NCBI GenBank assembly: GCA_001574975.1
Contig: KQ965742.1
Span: 191,696-255,695 of the forward strand
DNA length: 64,000 nucleotides
DNA from: Gonapodya prolifera JEL478
Taxonomy: Eukaryota > Monoblepharomycota > Monoblepharidomycetes > Monoblepharidales > Gonapodyaceae
Direction of reading: 5' to 3'
This document shows positions 1 to 12,266 of the stretch, piece after piece. How positions within the stretch are numbered: position 1 is the first letter of the stretch; each line of letters opens with the position of its first letter. Position numbers and translations under genes: made by a program. The notes beneath the pieces are model-generated. The model was not told the DNA's origin. It worked only from the letters and a program-made list of their open reading frames with translations, and did no database searches.

Positions 1-1505
1 TATACCAACGTCCGCTCCATCCAATATCTCTCCCCTCCAGCACAGCTTGGCGGATAGGTTTGGACAGTTCGGAGGACAATACGCGCCAGAAGCTTTGGTT
101 GACTGTCTGGACGAGCTGGAGAAGGTACGAATGATTGCGACTGTCTGATTTAAAGGTGATGCTAGAATTCGATTCTTCAGGCGTACGTAGCTGCCTCCAA
201 AGACTCTTCGTTCTGGGAGGAGTTTGAATCGTTCTATGACTACATGGGCCGTCCTTCTCGCCTTCATGTTGCCTCGCGCCTGACTGAGCACGCCGGCGGT
301 GCGCGAATTTGGCTCAAACGGGAGGATCTGAATCACACCGGATCCCACAAGATTAACAACGCCATCGGACAAGCCTTACTTGCCAAGCGTCTCGGCAAAA
401 AGCGCATCATTGCAGAAACCGGAGCCGGACAACACGGTGTGGCCACTGCGACGATTTGTGCAAAGCTCGGATTGGAGTGTGTCGTTTACATGGGTGAAGA
501 GGACGTCAGGCGACAGGCGCTGAACGTCTTTAGGATCCGTCTTTTGGGTGCGAAGGTTGTCCCAGTGTCATCAGGGAGTAAGACGCTCAAGGATGCGATC
601 AACGAAGCCATGAGAGATTGGGTCACCAACGTCCAGACGACGCACTACCTCGTTGGCTCGGCGATCGGGCCTCACCCCTTCCCGACAATTGTGCGCGATT
701 TCCAGTCTGTGATTGGAAAGGAGGCGAGGTCGCAGATGCTTGAAACGGCTGGCAAGCTTCCCGATGTTGTGATTGCCTGCGTCGGAGGTGGATCGAACTC
801 CATTGGACTTTTCTACCCCTTCGTGAACGACAAAAGTGTACGAATTGTTGGAGTAGAAGCTGGTGGGGATGGTATTGAAACTGGACGACACTCCGCCACT
901 CTCGCAATGGGAAAGCCCGGAGTTTTGCACGGTACTCGGACCTATCTGCTGCAAGATCAAAATGGGCAAATTATCGAGACGCATAGTATTAGCGCTGTAA
1001 GTCTTCCAGTTCCTGTCGAACTGGCGTCATTATATCATGAAATCCTGATAGGGACTCGACTACCCTGGTGTTGGTCCTGAGCACGCTTTCCTGAAGGACT
1101 CAGGACGGGCGGAGTATGTCGCGGTTAATGATAAAGAGTCCCTCATCGGATTCAGGCTTGTGTCAGAGCTTGAGGGTGAGTCATCATTGCACTTATCGCA
1201 AAGGACGACTTATTGAATGACATCCCGGCTCGCATCAGGGATTATTCCTGCCCTTGAGACAGCGCATGCCTTCTATCACGCCATTGAACTTGCCAAGACA
1301 CTTCCTAACGACAAGGACATTCTGGTTTGTGTGAGCGGAAGAGGCGACAAAGATGTTGTTTCGGTCGCGGAAGCACTGCCAAAGTTTGGGTACGTTGTTG
1401 CGGTTGTGTTCAGTACTTGCCCCTTGCTCATTTGCTCATTTGATCATTCACGGCAGACCTCAAATTGGTTGGGACTTGAGGTTCGAAGATCACAAAATGT
1501 ACTAG
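1..1505 (+). CDS. TRP5: Tryptophan synthase, beta-domain end (partial, 5' part outside window)
   Basis: Catalyses the last step of tryptophan synthesis, indole plus serine to tryptophan, in the cytosol; fungal TRP5 fuses alpha and beta domains and only the beta part lies here. Exons read as up to 124, 181-996, 1052-1175, 1239-1389 and 1457-1505; an acceptor at 39-40 may mark the first visible exon. The beta domain opens with [14 protein letters not shown], carries the PLP lysine in HTGSHKINN, the [11 protein letters not shown] loop and the phosphate-binding GGGSNSIG, and ends [16 protein letters not shown]. All key residues are present and each splice keeps frame. The alpha domain cannot be checked because it precedes base 1. 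Identity is near certain; the fusion is inferred from fungal practice. Confidence 0.95.
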
Positions 1506-1674
1506 TCCCCGATTGATTCGAAAATAATAATCGCACATATCATCCAAATTCTATCCATTATGACTATGACAATTATTCAGTGGCATCAAGCATCAAGGAT
1601 CCTCAGATGTCAGTTCGGTTGTCGTACGATACACGGGAAGAACTTGTTGTTCTTAGTTACGTTTAGCTCATCGC

Positions 1675-3775
1675 TCACTTGGATCGCGCTTGATCCCGGA
1701 GAAGGGCCACCATGCTGAGAACGCCCAGTGAGAACATCAAAACAGAGTAGAGCCCGAGTTGGGATAGGAAGCCAAACTTGGCATAAACGGCGGAGGACAG
1801 AGGTTGAGAGATCAACATCGCTATCATTCATGAAAAAAGAAATGTTATGAACCATCTTCTTTCGGAAAGATTGCTACCCCTCACCTCCCGAGTAAACGAA
1901 GCACCAGATTCCGTAAAGAGTAGCTCCCACGTCAACGCCGGTGCTGTTGTCACTTGCGACCGGGCTGTGTCCTCCGGACGCTGTGGGGGCGCTATCAAGT
2001 CCAAGTTGCTTGTTTGCCACGCGATTCATTTCAGGAAGGGTCGGGGCAAGAGTAAAACCCAGTGTAAACCCATATATACCAAGGATCACAACTTCGAGAA
2101 CCTTGGCTGTGACTCCTGTACTGATTGCGGCCGGTACAACAAGCAAGGGGGAGACAATGGCGTTGACGACGATGCCCACAACCAATACCCATAATCCCCA
2201 TGTATCCGAAAGGCTCTTGGTCGTAGCCTTCTGTGCTTCAGACTCAGAAACTGTGATGACGTCCTTGCGTTTCTTCTCCCACTCTATAGGCAGCTCCAAA
2301 ACTTTTCCGGAAAACATCATTCCACAAATGTAGCAAAGTGTCCATGCAAGGAAGTAAACGCCACCGACTTCGGTCGGTGATGCATTGAAGTAAGACTGGA
2401 GGTAAACAGGAAGAGTGGGCTCGAGACCGGCACTTCAAAAAAGTGATCTGTGAGATTCAAATACTGACATTAAAGTGGTTTGCATTACTCACGCCAAAAA
2501 GATGGTGAGGAAGAGTGGGACGAGCACAAGTCCAACTTGAAAGGAGAGAACAGAAGGTGCTGATTGTGGGGAAGGAGAATTAGAGGCACCGAGAAGCGGC
2601 TTTGTTTCTTGCTCCTCTTCCACCACATCCACAGAGTCCGCGGAGTCTGTCTCCGCTGAGGGTGCGATTATTGCTGCACCAGAATGGTTTGTGGCACCGT
2701 ATCCAGTTTCCACTTCGCTGTCACCCAGCTCTGCCCATAACATCTCCATCTCATCTACAGCAGTTGAGGGACTTAGATCGAGAACCAACCATCCAAGCAT
2801 GAGGACCACAGTTATCAGTACTGCAGGGCCGAACACCCAGAGTCCCTTATCAAAGAGATAGCCAGCAATAGGAAGACTGCAGAGTTCACCAATCCAATGG
2901 GATGAGACTGTCGTATCCGTTTGGTTGGTTGGATTTATGCAGAACAGACTTTGGTGTAGCTGAGGCACTTACCAATGATTGTTGACCCAAAGCTTGACTC
3001 GGGGATCACGACTTCTGGACGGGAAGCACGGACCGTTTTCCCTTCAAGTGTAATTTTTTTGCCGTACGCCTCCCACTGCCCGTCGACCCAAGCAGCTTGC
3101 TTCTGCCTTTCCGAACAAAAACGACTCCACACGGCGAGAGTTACGATCCATGTGAAACTATCCATAAGTGCTTGCAATAAGCGCACAAAGCAAAGCCACT
3201 CGTAGCTTCCGGCGAGAGAGTAGATGACGGATGCAGCTAGACATAGGACAAGCGAGAACAGTAAAATTCCTCTCCTTGGGTTGAAGTCTATTGCTGTGCG
3301 CTGGTAGTGGCTGCGAGATAGCCCTTCCAGCCTCTTGCGTGTATATACGTTATATGGAAAGAACCGATCTGTTCCATAGCCAACAATCTTGTCAGCATGT
3401 CAATGAGCAATGAGCAACGTAGATAATGAGCATGAGTAAACGACGTGGAAACGGTTTGGCAAACACACCGGGGTAAAAATCAGGCTTCCGAATGCATAAA
3501 ATGCGAAAAGTAGGCCCAACTGTTTTGATAGGAAGTGGTAAACCGACATATTTAGACCCAACACCCAGCGATCCCTCTTAACAGCAACACGATAGGGGAA
3601 CACTGACCTCTTCTTGTGATCGGTGGAGTTTCCCTAACACCAATGGAGCGAGAATCGGAATGGTGGCCGAATATATAAATCCACTCAGGAAAACAAGGCC
3701 GCAACAGAGAATTTCGAGGTAGAGATGGTGGCCCAATAGGGCTTTAAGTGGCGATGCATCTTTCCCACGGGTCAT
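1675..3775 (-). CDS. Major facilitator superfamily transporter (vesicular-amine/DHA1-like)
   Basis: A 12-helix proton-coupled carrier by family. Six exons (3775-3608, 3576-3469, 3387-2973, 2907-2493, 2432-1885, 1820-1675) splice to about 599 residues with all phases matching. The first helix is followed by a loop, then by SLIFTPIVGYGTDRF, which fits the conserved G-x3-D-R loop after helix 2. A long acidic central or luminal insertion contains EEEQETKPLLG, an E-x3-LL motif of the kind that sorts proteins to vacuoles or lysosomes. The C-terminal half has TLPEMN and GIWCFVYSGAMLISQPLSS, which resemble SLC18-type vesicular carriers more than sugar porters. Substrate is unknown; vacuolar location is an inference. 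The start ATG at 3775 leaves about 160 bp to the upstream gene on the same strand. Confidence 0.8.
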
Positions 3776-3936
3776 CGCGCCAAAAAGAATGGGGGACAAG
3801 TCTGTCTCGTGTGTGGGGCCAAAAGTGCGAACGGCCCGAAATGATCCCACACCCCGATCAGGATCAGTGCTACCGAAGCTATCAACGATTATGTATTTAT
3901 AATCTCTGCTCCTCCTCTGAAATTTCACCATGTAAT

Positions 3937-6761
3937 TCAGAAATCGTCTGAGGGTGCAACCAGACCCAAATGTCGCATCACTTTTAGTCTCCTCTGTCGG
4001 TTGGCCTGAATGAGGTACATAAAACAAAACACGAATGACAATTAGGCTGCGCATCGAGGTCCGCAAACACAGAGCACACCCACCTTGCTCTTTTCGTCTT
4101 CCTCCCCGACATCCTTGTTCTCGTACACACCTCGCCCCTTTATCACTGCAGTCTTTTTCGCCTTGCTCCTGGCTTCAACTCCAGGAATCGCGACACCCAC
4201 AACCTGATCCACACGAACACCCCTCGGAAAGCCGCGTCCCCTTCCAGTGAGCGCTGGCGCTCTTGCCCTTCCCAGGGACTCTCCACCACCCCTTTCACGC
4301 TCCGTCTCAGCCACCCACGGCACGCAACATACGCACGCGCACTTGCTATGGTCCGGACGCCAGGCGTCTTCGGGCGAAATTGGGGCGTCCGGTGGCAAGG
4401 ACAGTCGATTCCGTACAGCAGTCTCGTGGCGTTGCCTCTCCAACGTGGAAAGATATAACCACATAACATGAATCGCGAACTCGCCAGCCGAGCGGAAACG
4501 CCGACCAGAAGGGTGGCCTAGCCAGGGGGTTTGGAATTCAGACGGCTCAGCTGGGTCAACTGGGGGGCATTGCACCACGAAAAAAGCTCACCGTACAAGA
4601 ACACATCGCTTCTAAATTGTTGTCCTGGCTGATGTGGGACAGGCGGTGCTGCCGCACCCGCCCTAACCGTCGCCGGAACCACAGCCCCACCCGGTGCAGG
4701 TGATCCCGCCGGAGAGGATGTGTCTTCTGCCCCGGCGTCTGACCCGGTGGCACCCGCATCTCCACTTTTTGTCTTTCCCCTGCCTTTCTTTCCGCTTCCT
4801 GGTCCGTCTTCATCACCATGTTCAGCCCCGGACCCCGTTGTTCCTCTGCGACCCTCACCCCTTGGTCCAAGTGGCTTTTTGAGCATCCAAAGCGAGTATC
4901 CGTCGGGAAGCGCGTCCAGACCAGGCATCTCACTCGGAGCGCGGCGCCCACCAGGTCCCCCGGAGCGCACCGATACACCTGCGGCAAGACGCGCAGCTTT
5001 GGCAGCGAGTGCCGCTTGTCGGCGCATGTCCGCGGCAGGGTCGAGGCTGTATGGATCCAGCCTGGGACGATTGCGGCCCCCAACACGAGGACCATCTGTA
5101 GTCGAGTGTTGTAAGCGTACAAGAAGAAGGATTCGGAGGATTGAACATGAGCTTGCTCAAATTGATTAAGGTTGAAGCTGCCAGGACAACTCACTTTCGA
5201 CTCTCAGTCTAGACAGAGCTTCTTCCATCTCTCTGTAAGATTTCAGCCCATGAACTCCTTCCTCCTCGCCATTTCCTTGTGACCCTTGCCCGTGGGCTCC
5301 GTCCCCATCACCTTCAGCCTCTACTCCACGCACAGCATCCGCCACCAGCCCGCACCACCGCCCATAAGGCGAGTTTCCTTCTGAAAGCTTTACGAACCAT
5401 TTCGCCGCCTCGTCGGGCGCTTTTGCTGGGCCATCTGCCCTGGGGTTCATTGCTTCATCACCATCCGAAAATCCTGGCCGCGCCACTGCCACCCTTCCCC
5501 CAGCCACAGTTGGTTTCCGCACTGCCACCGGCGCACGCCTACGCGACGATGACGTCGGGCCACCAGGGGCCGGTCGCTTGCGGGTTGAAGAAGGGCCTCC
5601 TGGTGCCCGCCGTCTCCGAGACCGCGAGCCTCCGCCAGCGCCTCCAATCCCCTCCTCATACGCGTCCGAGTCTTCGTCCTCAGATGGAGCGTCTTGTGCT
5701 TGGAATTCGTCAGGGTCGGACTCATCCTCTGAGGGGGGAAGGTCAAGTTCTGCGTCAGGGAAGGACTGTTCCTGGTCGCCCTCTGCAGCAAATGTGCCGG
5801 TCGCGTCTGGATCGCTGGGGTCAGCTGGACCAAGGCTGGCATTAGCCGAGTGGACTATCGGATGAGCGCCAGCGGACGCAGATCCACGTGGTTTCTTGGC
5901 TGTTGCTCTGGGTTTGGAGGCAGCAGGCCGCTTTCGCGTGGGGGCAGGGGCCGCAAGAAAGCCGCCTTGAGGGCCCACCGCGCCAGCGAGTGCTGCCCCC
6001 CGGCCCGCCAGAGTGTTTCGGCCCCGTCGACCAGAAGAGGTTGGCTTCGGTGGAGGGAGCTGAGGCATTCCAGGTTGCGGCAAATAGGGCATCTGCCCAG
6101 GTTGTGGGGGAAACGGTTGAGGATATCCACCCTGCATCATTTGTGGGAGGAGGTGCGGTGGATACGGTTGTTGCGGGAGACCCTGAGAGTTCATCTGCGC
6201 GCTCATCGCCTGCGGTGGATATCCATAGTATTGAGGGGGGTAAGGGTACTGAGCTGCCACTGGAGGCTGGCCAGTGGGTGCCTGGGGAGGTCTCGAAGTC
6301 ACCGAGTACGCTTGTGCGGGGGGTGGAAGGGACGCGGGGTACGGTTGGTAAGGGTTTGGGTACGGCAGCTGCTGAGGAGGTCGTTGAGCTGTCGGCGAAG
6401 CTGACGGCGCTTGACCCGAATGCTGGGGTTGCTGCAGAGGGCCGCCTTGAAGTGCTTGACCTTGCGATGAGAAGAGATTCGCGAGATGCTGGTGCAGTGC
6501 AATCTGCTGCTGTTGGTGTTGTTGGTGTTGCTGTTGCTGGGGGTTTAGACGTATTTGCTGCGGCTGCTGCGGCTGCTGTTGTTGTTGGAGATGCTGTTGT
6601 TGATGTAGTTGCTGCATGTGTTGCGGCTGCATTGGAGGTATTTGTTGGTGGACTGGCTGCGGCAAAGGGACCTGGGGAGCTGGTATTGGAGGAAGTGGCA
6701 TGGAAGCCGCGGTGGGCGAACGAAGTGGGGAGGGTTGCTGTTGCGGGGACGGCTGTGCCAT
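3937..6761 (-). CDS. Gln/Pro-rich protein with Clr2 N-terminal-type domain
   Basis: Four exons: 6761-5195, 5095-4592, 4517-4084, 4005-3937. The first is low-complexity, rich in Gln, Pro and His, then acidic and Ser/Arg-rich, typical of nuclear co-regulators. After splicing, the second and third exons give DALPDGYSLWMLKKPLGP, then VFLYG-HPSGRRFRSAGEF-AIHVMWL, ending in the Cys motif HSKCACVCC. This order (DGY...VFLYGHPSG.RFRS..EF..H..WL...C.C..C) is what I recall of the cryptic-loci-regulator-2 N-terminal domain of heterochromatin silencing proteins. The join across the 4518-4591 intron recreates the Gly-His-Pro-Ser run exactly. The second ATG (6761) was chosen over 6794 because it has A at -3 and G at +4. 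Silencing function is an inference from the domain. Confidence 0.6.
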
Positions 6762-7534
6762 TGTGGGTTCCCTGGGGGAGGAAAACGGACACATTGATAA
6801 GAAGTTAACGCTTTAATTCAAACAGAGATCCTATTCCACGTGAATTTTCGCATGTAAGGCCCATCCGAGTCACTTCGGTGTTCTCTCGAAGTCTTTCGCT
6901 CGTTGCATCTGCACGGAGTCCCGACTGACACCACACGAAAGCCACCACGACCAGCAAGCAGAGAGACAACGAAGATGCGGACAATAAAAGCCACCCATGC
7001 GGGTGACTGTACTTCACAAATCGGGCGCCAATCAAAGCACCAGATACTCGAGCGACAAAATCGCATCCTCTCCAGCCACACGTGAGATACCATATTCAAT
7101 AAACTCTTTTGCACCGTGTCATTTTTGATGTTTTATCTGTTCCGTTCCTGTGCCATTCCGTTGAGGTCAATGTACATTCACATTCATCGCGCTTTCTTTC
7201 GTTGCCTCGAGCTTCCCGGCATCATTCTAATTCTTACCTGCTTTCTCGGGCTTGGATGTCTAGAATATCTCTTCTTGCCTTGTCGACCTCCTCTGTTCCT
7301 GTGTTGCTGCGTTCTGTCAACCGATTGGTTGATATGTAGCAGCACTTCAACTTCATTCGTTTTCTTTCCCCCGTTTCACTTTGAGTGATGCGGTAATAGT
7401 GGTTGCTATATAAAGCCTTTCAAATTCAAGCAAAATCATGTTTATCTGTATTTAAATTCAGCCACCGCGATGTCTCGCCAGTACGTTCACTGTCCTCCAA
7501 CTGATGTTAATGTCACGATGCAAGCTTCAAGCTC
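6762..7534. other. Intergenic stretch
   Basis: About 770 bp between the start of the Clr2-like gene and the end of LAMTOR3, both on the minus strand. It holds only short unsupported ORFs, including a hydrophobic 90-codon plus-strand one near 7116 that lacks family features. It presumably carries the upstream region of the Clr2-like gene. I see no RNA gene or repeat in it. Confidence 0.4.
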
Positions 7535-8442
7535 CTATTGTATCGACTGTGAGATGATGTCCACGCTCTCTTTCATGCTTTGTCCCAAATCCATGAGCAA
7601 GCCTGGGATCCATGTTGGATTCCGAGAGGCCACCACCAAAAACAGGAAGAAGTTTCCAAGCCTCTTGAGCACACGCGAGTTCTCAAATCAGAAATGAAGT
7701 GTACTTTTTTACGCACCAGTATTCGCCCCTTCTTTGGCAATGAATGTCAAAATTAGTGGAGGGAAGGCAAATTGCAGAATCTGTCGGTGGTCGTAGAAAG
7801 TAGCGACGGTTTTCAGAGATCCTAAGCCCAGTTTGGATATCTGGTGGCGTGAGAAAGAGTAGGATTACTTCATCGAAAACAGAAGCTCAGAGCGAACACG
7901 ACCACCCGCCCTCTGATCCAGCCCAGTCCATGCGCATTCTGGCATTTGAAGAGTTTCCGTTGATTCCTCCATCGTTCCATCCCCTGGTTTAAGGTCTATC
8001 GGTCCCCACTCTCACCTGGTCTCCCGCTACTGTGAATGTCGCCGAAATGGGAGGGTCCTTGATCTTCGGAGGCAGGTCTGGTCGCTCAGCTGCCGCATAT
8101 CATGTCATTTTCAAGAATGGGGGGTTCAAAGCGCCACCCAACTGCTTACCGCTCAAAACTACCACACCCTCCCTATCAGTCACAAAGACGGCCTCAAGGC
8201 CGTCAACTCTGTTGGATTGTAGGGTTAGGAGGTAGCGATTGGTGTGACATCTGGCATCTCGAGTGGAGTGTGTCGATAATACCTTTCCAGGAGCTTATTG
8301 AGTGCTGTCGCAGCGGAGAGAGGCGGAAAAATCAGATGACGGAAGAACGAGGATTGACAGTGTGGGAGCGCGTACCGTGGTCCAGGATTGGGTGAATTTG
8401 TGGTGTCGATTGCCGGTTTCAACATTTACCCATTGCAATCAT
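7535..8442 (-). CDS. LAMTOR3: LAMTOR3 / MP1 Ragulator subunit (roadblock fold)
   Basis: Scaffold subunit of the Ragulator complex that anchors Rag GTPases and TORC1 at the lysosome or vacuole. It is hidden in six small exons (8442-8430, 8304-8283, 8208-8150, 8089-8016, 7840-7717, 7602-7535), total 360 nt, 119 residues; the human protein has 124. Every junction is GT-AG and every phase closes. The product begins MIAMALNKLLERVDGLEAVF, then VTDREGVVVLS, then ATFTVAGDQISKLGLG, FYDHRQILQFAFPPLILTF and ANTGLLMDLGQSM. These match human MP1 segments VEGLHAIVVSDRDGVPVI, DQGSKLGLSKN, YNTYQVVQFNRLPLVVSFI and ANTGLIVSL in order and spacing. No single exon is longer than 124 nt, which is why it leaves no obvious ORF. 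Membrane recruitment and partners are known only from the family. Confidence 0.9.
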
Positions 8443-8631
8443 TGAATTTGGTCACGATTCACGCGGCCGTAATTCAAAATGACTCCTATATATGAGGTAA
8501 ACCACACTTAGATGTAGTCTTGATCTTTGTTTCTGTGGAAATGTTGGGCGAGGAATTTGTATTACAGTACATGTTTTGCACATGTCCCCTCAATCAATTT
8601 GCACCCATTTCCCATTTCCCTAAAGTTTCAA

Positions 8632-11600
8632 ATGGCTTCCGCCGCCTCATCCACTCCCGATTCCCCCCCAGACCAAATCGCCAACCTGCTTTTTGATTTG
8701 GTCTCCTCCCTTCTTCGCGGCTCCGCTTGGTCTGCCCTGTCCTCCGCCGGTGACTCCATATCACCAGAGTCGGATCCGACACTGATGCGTGTGTACGCCT
8801 ACGCGATGAGGATTTTGGGGAGGTAGATATTGTTTGGCGCCTCGAGATGATGCCCAAGGCTTAACAGAATCCGAAAATCACGTTGTGGTGTGTGGTGACT
8901 TCGTGATTCGAGCCGGTTGAGCCCGACGGTGACTCAGGACGTCTACCATGTGTCGGATACGATTAAGAAGAAACGTGCGTTGTGTTTTTTTGTGGGGATG
9001 GGTGGACGATGCAGGTGATGGACGTGTTGATTGATATTTACAATGTTGACGGCGCTTAAGTGATGCGGGACAACATGGACTCTGCTATCGAGTTTGCAAA
9101 TTTGTTTAACAGATTCATGAAGAAGGTGAGCAGAGACATGGGGGCTCTATGGTGTGGCTGAGGCTTTGAACAGGTGAAGAATCATCTTCGCCTTCTTTTC
9201 TCAGACTTCGGCCCGCAACAAGTGGTCCATTCTATACCTCCTTCTTTCCGTCTCGGAACAAGCACAGTTCTCGACGTCTTCGGCAGCTACCCTCCCTTCT
9301 GTGGGTGCCTGAAGTTGGCGGGAGGCACACCCGTGAATTTAGCGCTGTAACGACCTCGCTTTTAGTCCATATCCAATTCTTTCAGTGCGGCGGGTCTTGC
9401 CTCGCTCCGCCCGCCGCAAGCCCCACGACCCCCAGACCCAGACCCTCCTCCAGCCCCTCCCCCGACGACCCGGGGCTCTCAGGAAATAACAGCCGATCCT
9501 AGATATGAGGCGAGGAAGAGGCTTTTCGGGGAGCGACCAGTGTACAGCTTGAGTGAGTGCTGGAGAGAACTGTTATTTTGTCAGAAGAACGATGCTATCA
9601 TGTAAGACCTTCACCAGATCTAGCACTAGCCGAAACGGCGCTCGTACGTGACCTCGTGTATGTTCTACAAGGAATTGATGGGCGCTATGTGAAGTTTGCT
9701 CCTGGGACGGGTGTGGTGGTTGTTGACGCCGAAGTGGGTCTTTACACGTCAACGATGGCTGCTGCTGTGATAGCTCAATTTAATTTCTACCTTGATTGGT
9801 ACAGATGCCGATTCCGGCTCCCATGCGAACTCTTGCTCAAAGGATAGGGGAGCTTGGGGTTCTCTACCGACGCGTCTCAATATACGTGAGAGAAACGGGG
9901 GAGGCGGCGGAAGGGACTGGCCTGGCAACTGGGGGCTTTGGAGAGATCCGACAGGTTGGAGTTGGATTGGTGCGACAGGTGAGAAGAGATGCCGTTTGAT
10001 GTGCTTGGTGAGCAACACGGCACACAAGCTCACATTCCCCGTTAGGCTCTGTCGTCTTCTCTTCAATCCCACCTATCTTCTTACTACCGCCTCGTTGCCG
10101 TGCTAGAAGCGCAGCTCGGTACACCGACCGCTGGGACGAACCCGGGAAGTAACCGCGAAGATCCGGTGACGTTGCGGCGATTGTTTGTGTGGACGTTGGA
10201 GCCAAAGGAGCGAGTCAAATGCATGGCTGAAGTGGTCGATGCCGGGCATGGTGCGTGCACTGGAGCTTTGCGAGGCACCCCGCACTTGACGACGATTGTG
10301 TCACGTTAGGGCTTCACGGCGGTGCGCTGGTGTCAAAGATAAATGAATTTCGAGACCATGGAGATCCAGCTGTAGCCAGCTTCATTGAAGACCTTTTAAA
10401 GCGCGCGAGTATTGTGTCTGAAGTAATCATGTTTATGGTGTTAAATGATTGAACCAATAGGCAACCTATCCACTTCTCACCTGTTTACACAACTGGCTTT
10501 ATCGTGGAGAGCTCATTGATCCTCACGGAGAGTTTTTTGTGGCGGAACGGGAAGGAAAGGATCGTGAAAAGTGGTGGCGGAAGCGGTATGCGCTGAAGAA
10601 GCAGATGCTTCCGGGATTTGTCGGAGAGGACGTTGCGGAGAAAGTGAGTTTCATCACAGCATGTTTATCCACAAGGTTCATTTTTCCAACTCGATGGATG
10701 CTTAGATCTTGGTGACGGGGAAAAGCATCAAGTTCATATCCTTCGCCGGAGGGGATGCTGAATATGGTAGCGGTGGCAGAAGCGTCCCCGGGTTTGATGG
10801 TGAGCCGTCATTTGGGGAGAATGTTGACACTCATGAAACCGGACCAGTGGTTCAGAATGGTTTTCGAACCCTCCACTCCTTCGCAACAATGTCGAATCCG
10901 CCTACCGCGATACCTCAAAGCGACTCCTTGACATGCTGCATGAACGGTTTGACCTTCCAGGTCATTTCAAAGCGCTCAAGAAATACATGTTGCTTGCGCA
11001 GGGTGACTTTGTACAAGCGCTTATGGACGCTTTGAAGTGGGTCACATGGGTTCCAGCGACACATGGCGTGCACCTTGCTTAGTACTCTTTACGTGACATT
11101 ACAGTCACATTCTTTCCATGCCCGCAACTGCTCTCCGACCCATCCTGCATACATTAACTGGTATACTCGACACCGCAGTTCGGTCATCCAACGCGCAGTA
11201 CGACGGTCCAGCTATCCTTGGCCGACTCGATGTACAAATTTTGCCAGTGAGAAGTTGCAAGTTCTGTCCGTTCTTCGCCTGACTAACAGCGAGACCCGTT
11301 GTCGAACAAGGCGAACGACCTCGAAATCGGCTGGGATGTATTTTACCTCGACTACCACGTCGATACGCCCTTGGATGTCATTTTCCACGGGGCAGTGATG
11401 AACGAATATCGACGAACGTTCATGTTTTTGTGGAAGGTTCGAGGCGTTGAGCACGGATTGGGGGGTGCTTGGTCGAGGATGGCCAAGGAGCAAATGGGGG
11501 CTTCCCATGGTGAGCCCCTTGTTGAGCATCCTATGAGACAGCATTTCATCAGAATTGCCCTTCCCAGTGCGATTGTGGCGCTCTACCTTGAATCAGATGA

Positions 11601-12260
11601 CACACTTCATCCACGAACTACAGCACTACCTCTTGTTTGAAGTTCTGGAATCCGCGTGGGCGGAACTCACCAAGTTTGTCAACAAGAAGGAGGGAGACCT
11701 GGACGAGCTCATTAAGAAACACGAAGCGTACCTTGCCAAAATCACTACGAGGGCGTTTTTAAAGGATACGGGAGCTGCCAAGGGCAATGTTAGTTTGTTT
11801 TGGCCCTTCTTGCGTCACGATTGAAGTGCCTCACGGAATTCTTTTGTTGGATAGGAGGTTGTCGATTTTTATGCCATGCTCCAGGAGCTCCTTGCCCTGA
11901 TCACCAAGTATCTTGGTGAACTCGTGAGTCTTTCTTCTTTTGAAGTTCCCTTTGTCGCATATCGACCGCTATTACCCACAGGGTTATGTCCTCACAAACC
12001 ACGACCGAGATCCGGACAGCACCATCCTCGCTGAACTATCCCTGGAGAGCATGGGCGCCCAATTCACCGTGAGTGCTCTGTCTATTTTGTTGTCTCCCCA
12101 TCGGGTTCCATTGATTCTCAACATGCACCTGCACCTTGCCGGCTTCGAAAAGTCGCAAACATCCGAGTTCACCCGGCGACTCTCCAAAGCCGGGGAGGAA
12201 TCATTGCGCATGCTCGCGATACGACTGAACTTTAATGATTTCTACAATGACAAGCGATGA
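8632..12260 (+). CDS. Gamma-tubulin complex component 3 (GCP3/Alp6/Spc98 type)
   Basis: Core subunit of the microtubule-nucleating gamma-tubulin complex. About fifteen short exons; the first are 8632-8822, 8913-8974, 9061-9125 and one starting 9174, joined in phase to give [17 protein letters not shown] and [17 protein letters not shown]. Next come [20 protein letters not shown], the [20 protein letters not shown] helix, [13 protein letters not shown], and the signature [20 protein letters not shown] followed by FFVAEREGK. The C-terminal half has [20 protein letters not shown] and [20 protein letters not shown], the usual core of the gamma-tubulin-binding half. The GELIDP-EFF segment and the single-core plan favour GCP3 over GCP2, but this assignment is by memory. 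The ATG at 8632 follows a pyrimidine-rich leader. Confidence 0.9.
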
Positions 12261-12266
12261 CCATTG

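Noticed and set aside
571-984. 137-codon minus-strand ORF opposite the tryptophan synthase exon
   Set aside because: Pure antisense shadow of a strongly conserved exon; composition has no domain or helix pattern.
5888-6808. Plus-strand ORF of about 300 codons, Val/Ala/Gly-rich
   Set aside because: Antisense of the Gln/Pro-rich exon of the Clr2-like gene; repeats of CAG/CCT codons open all frames.
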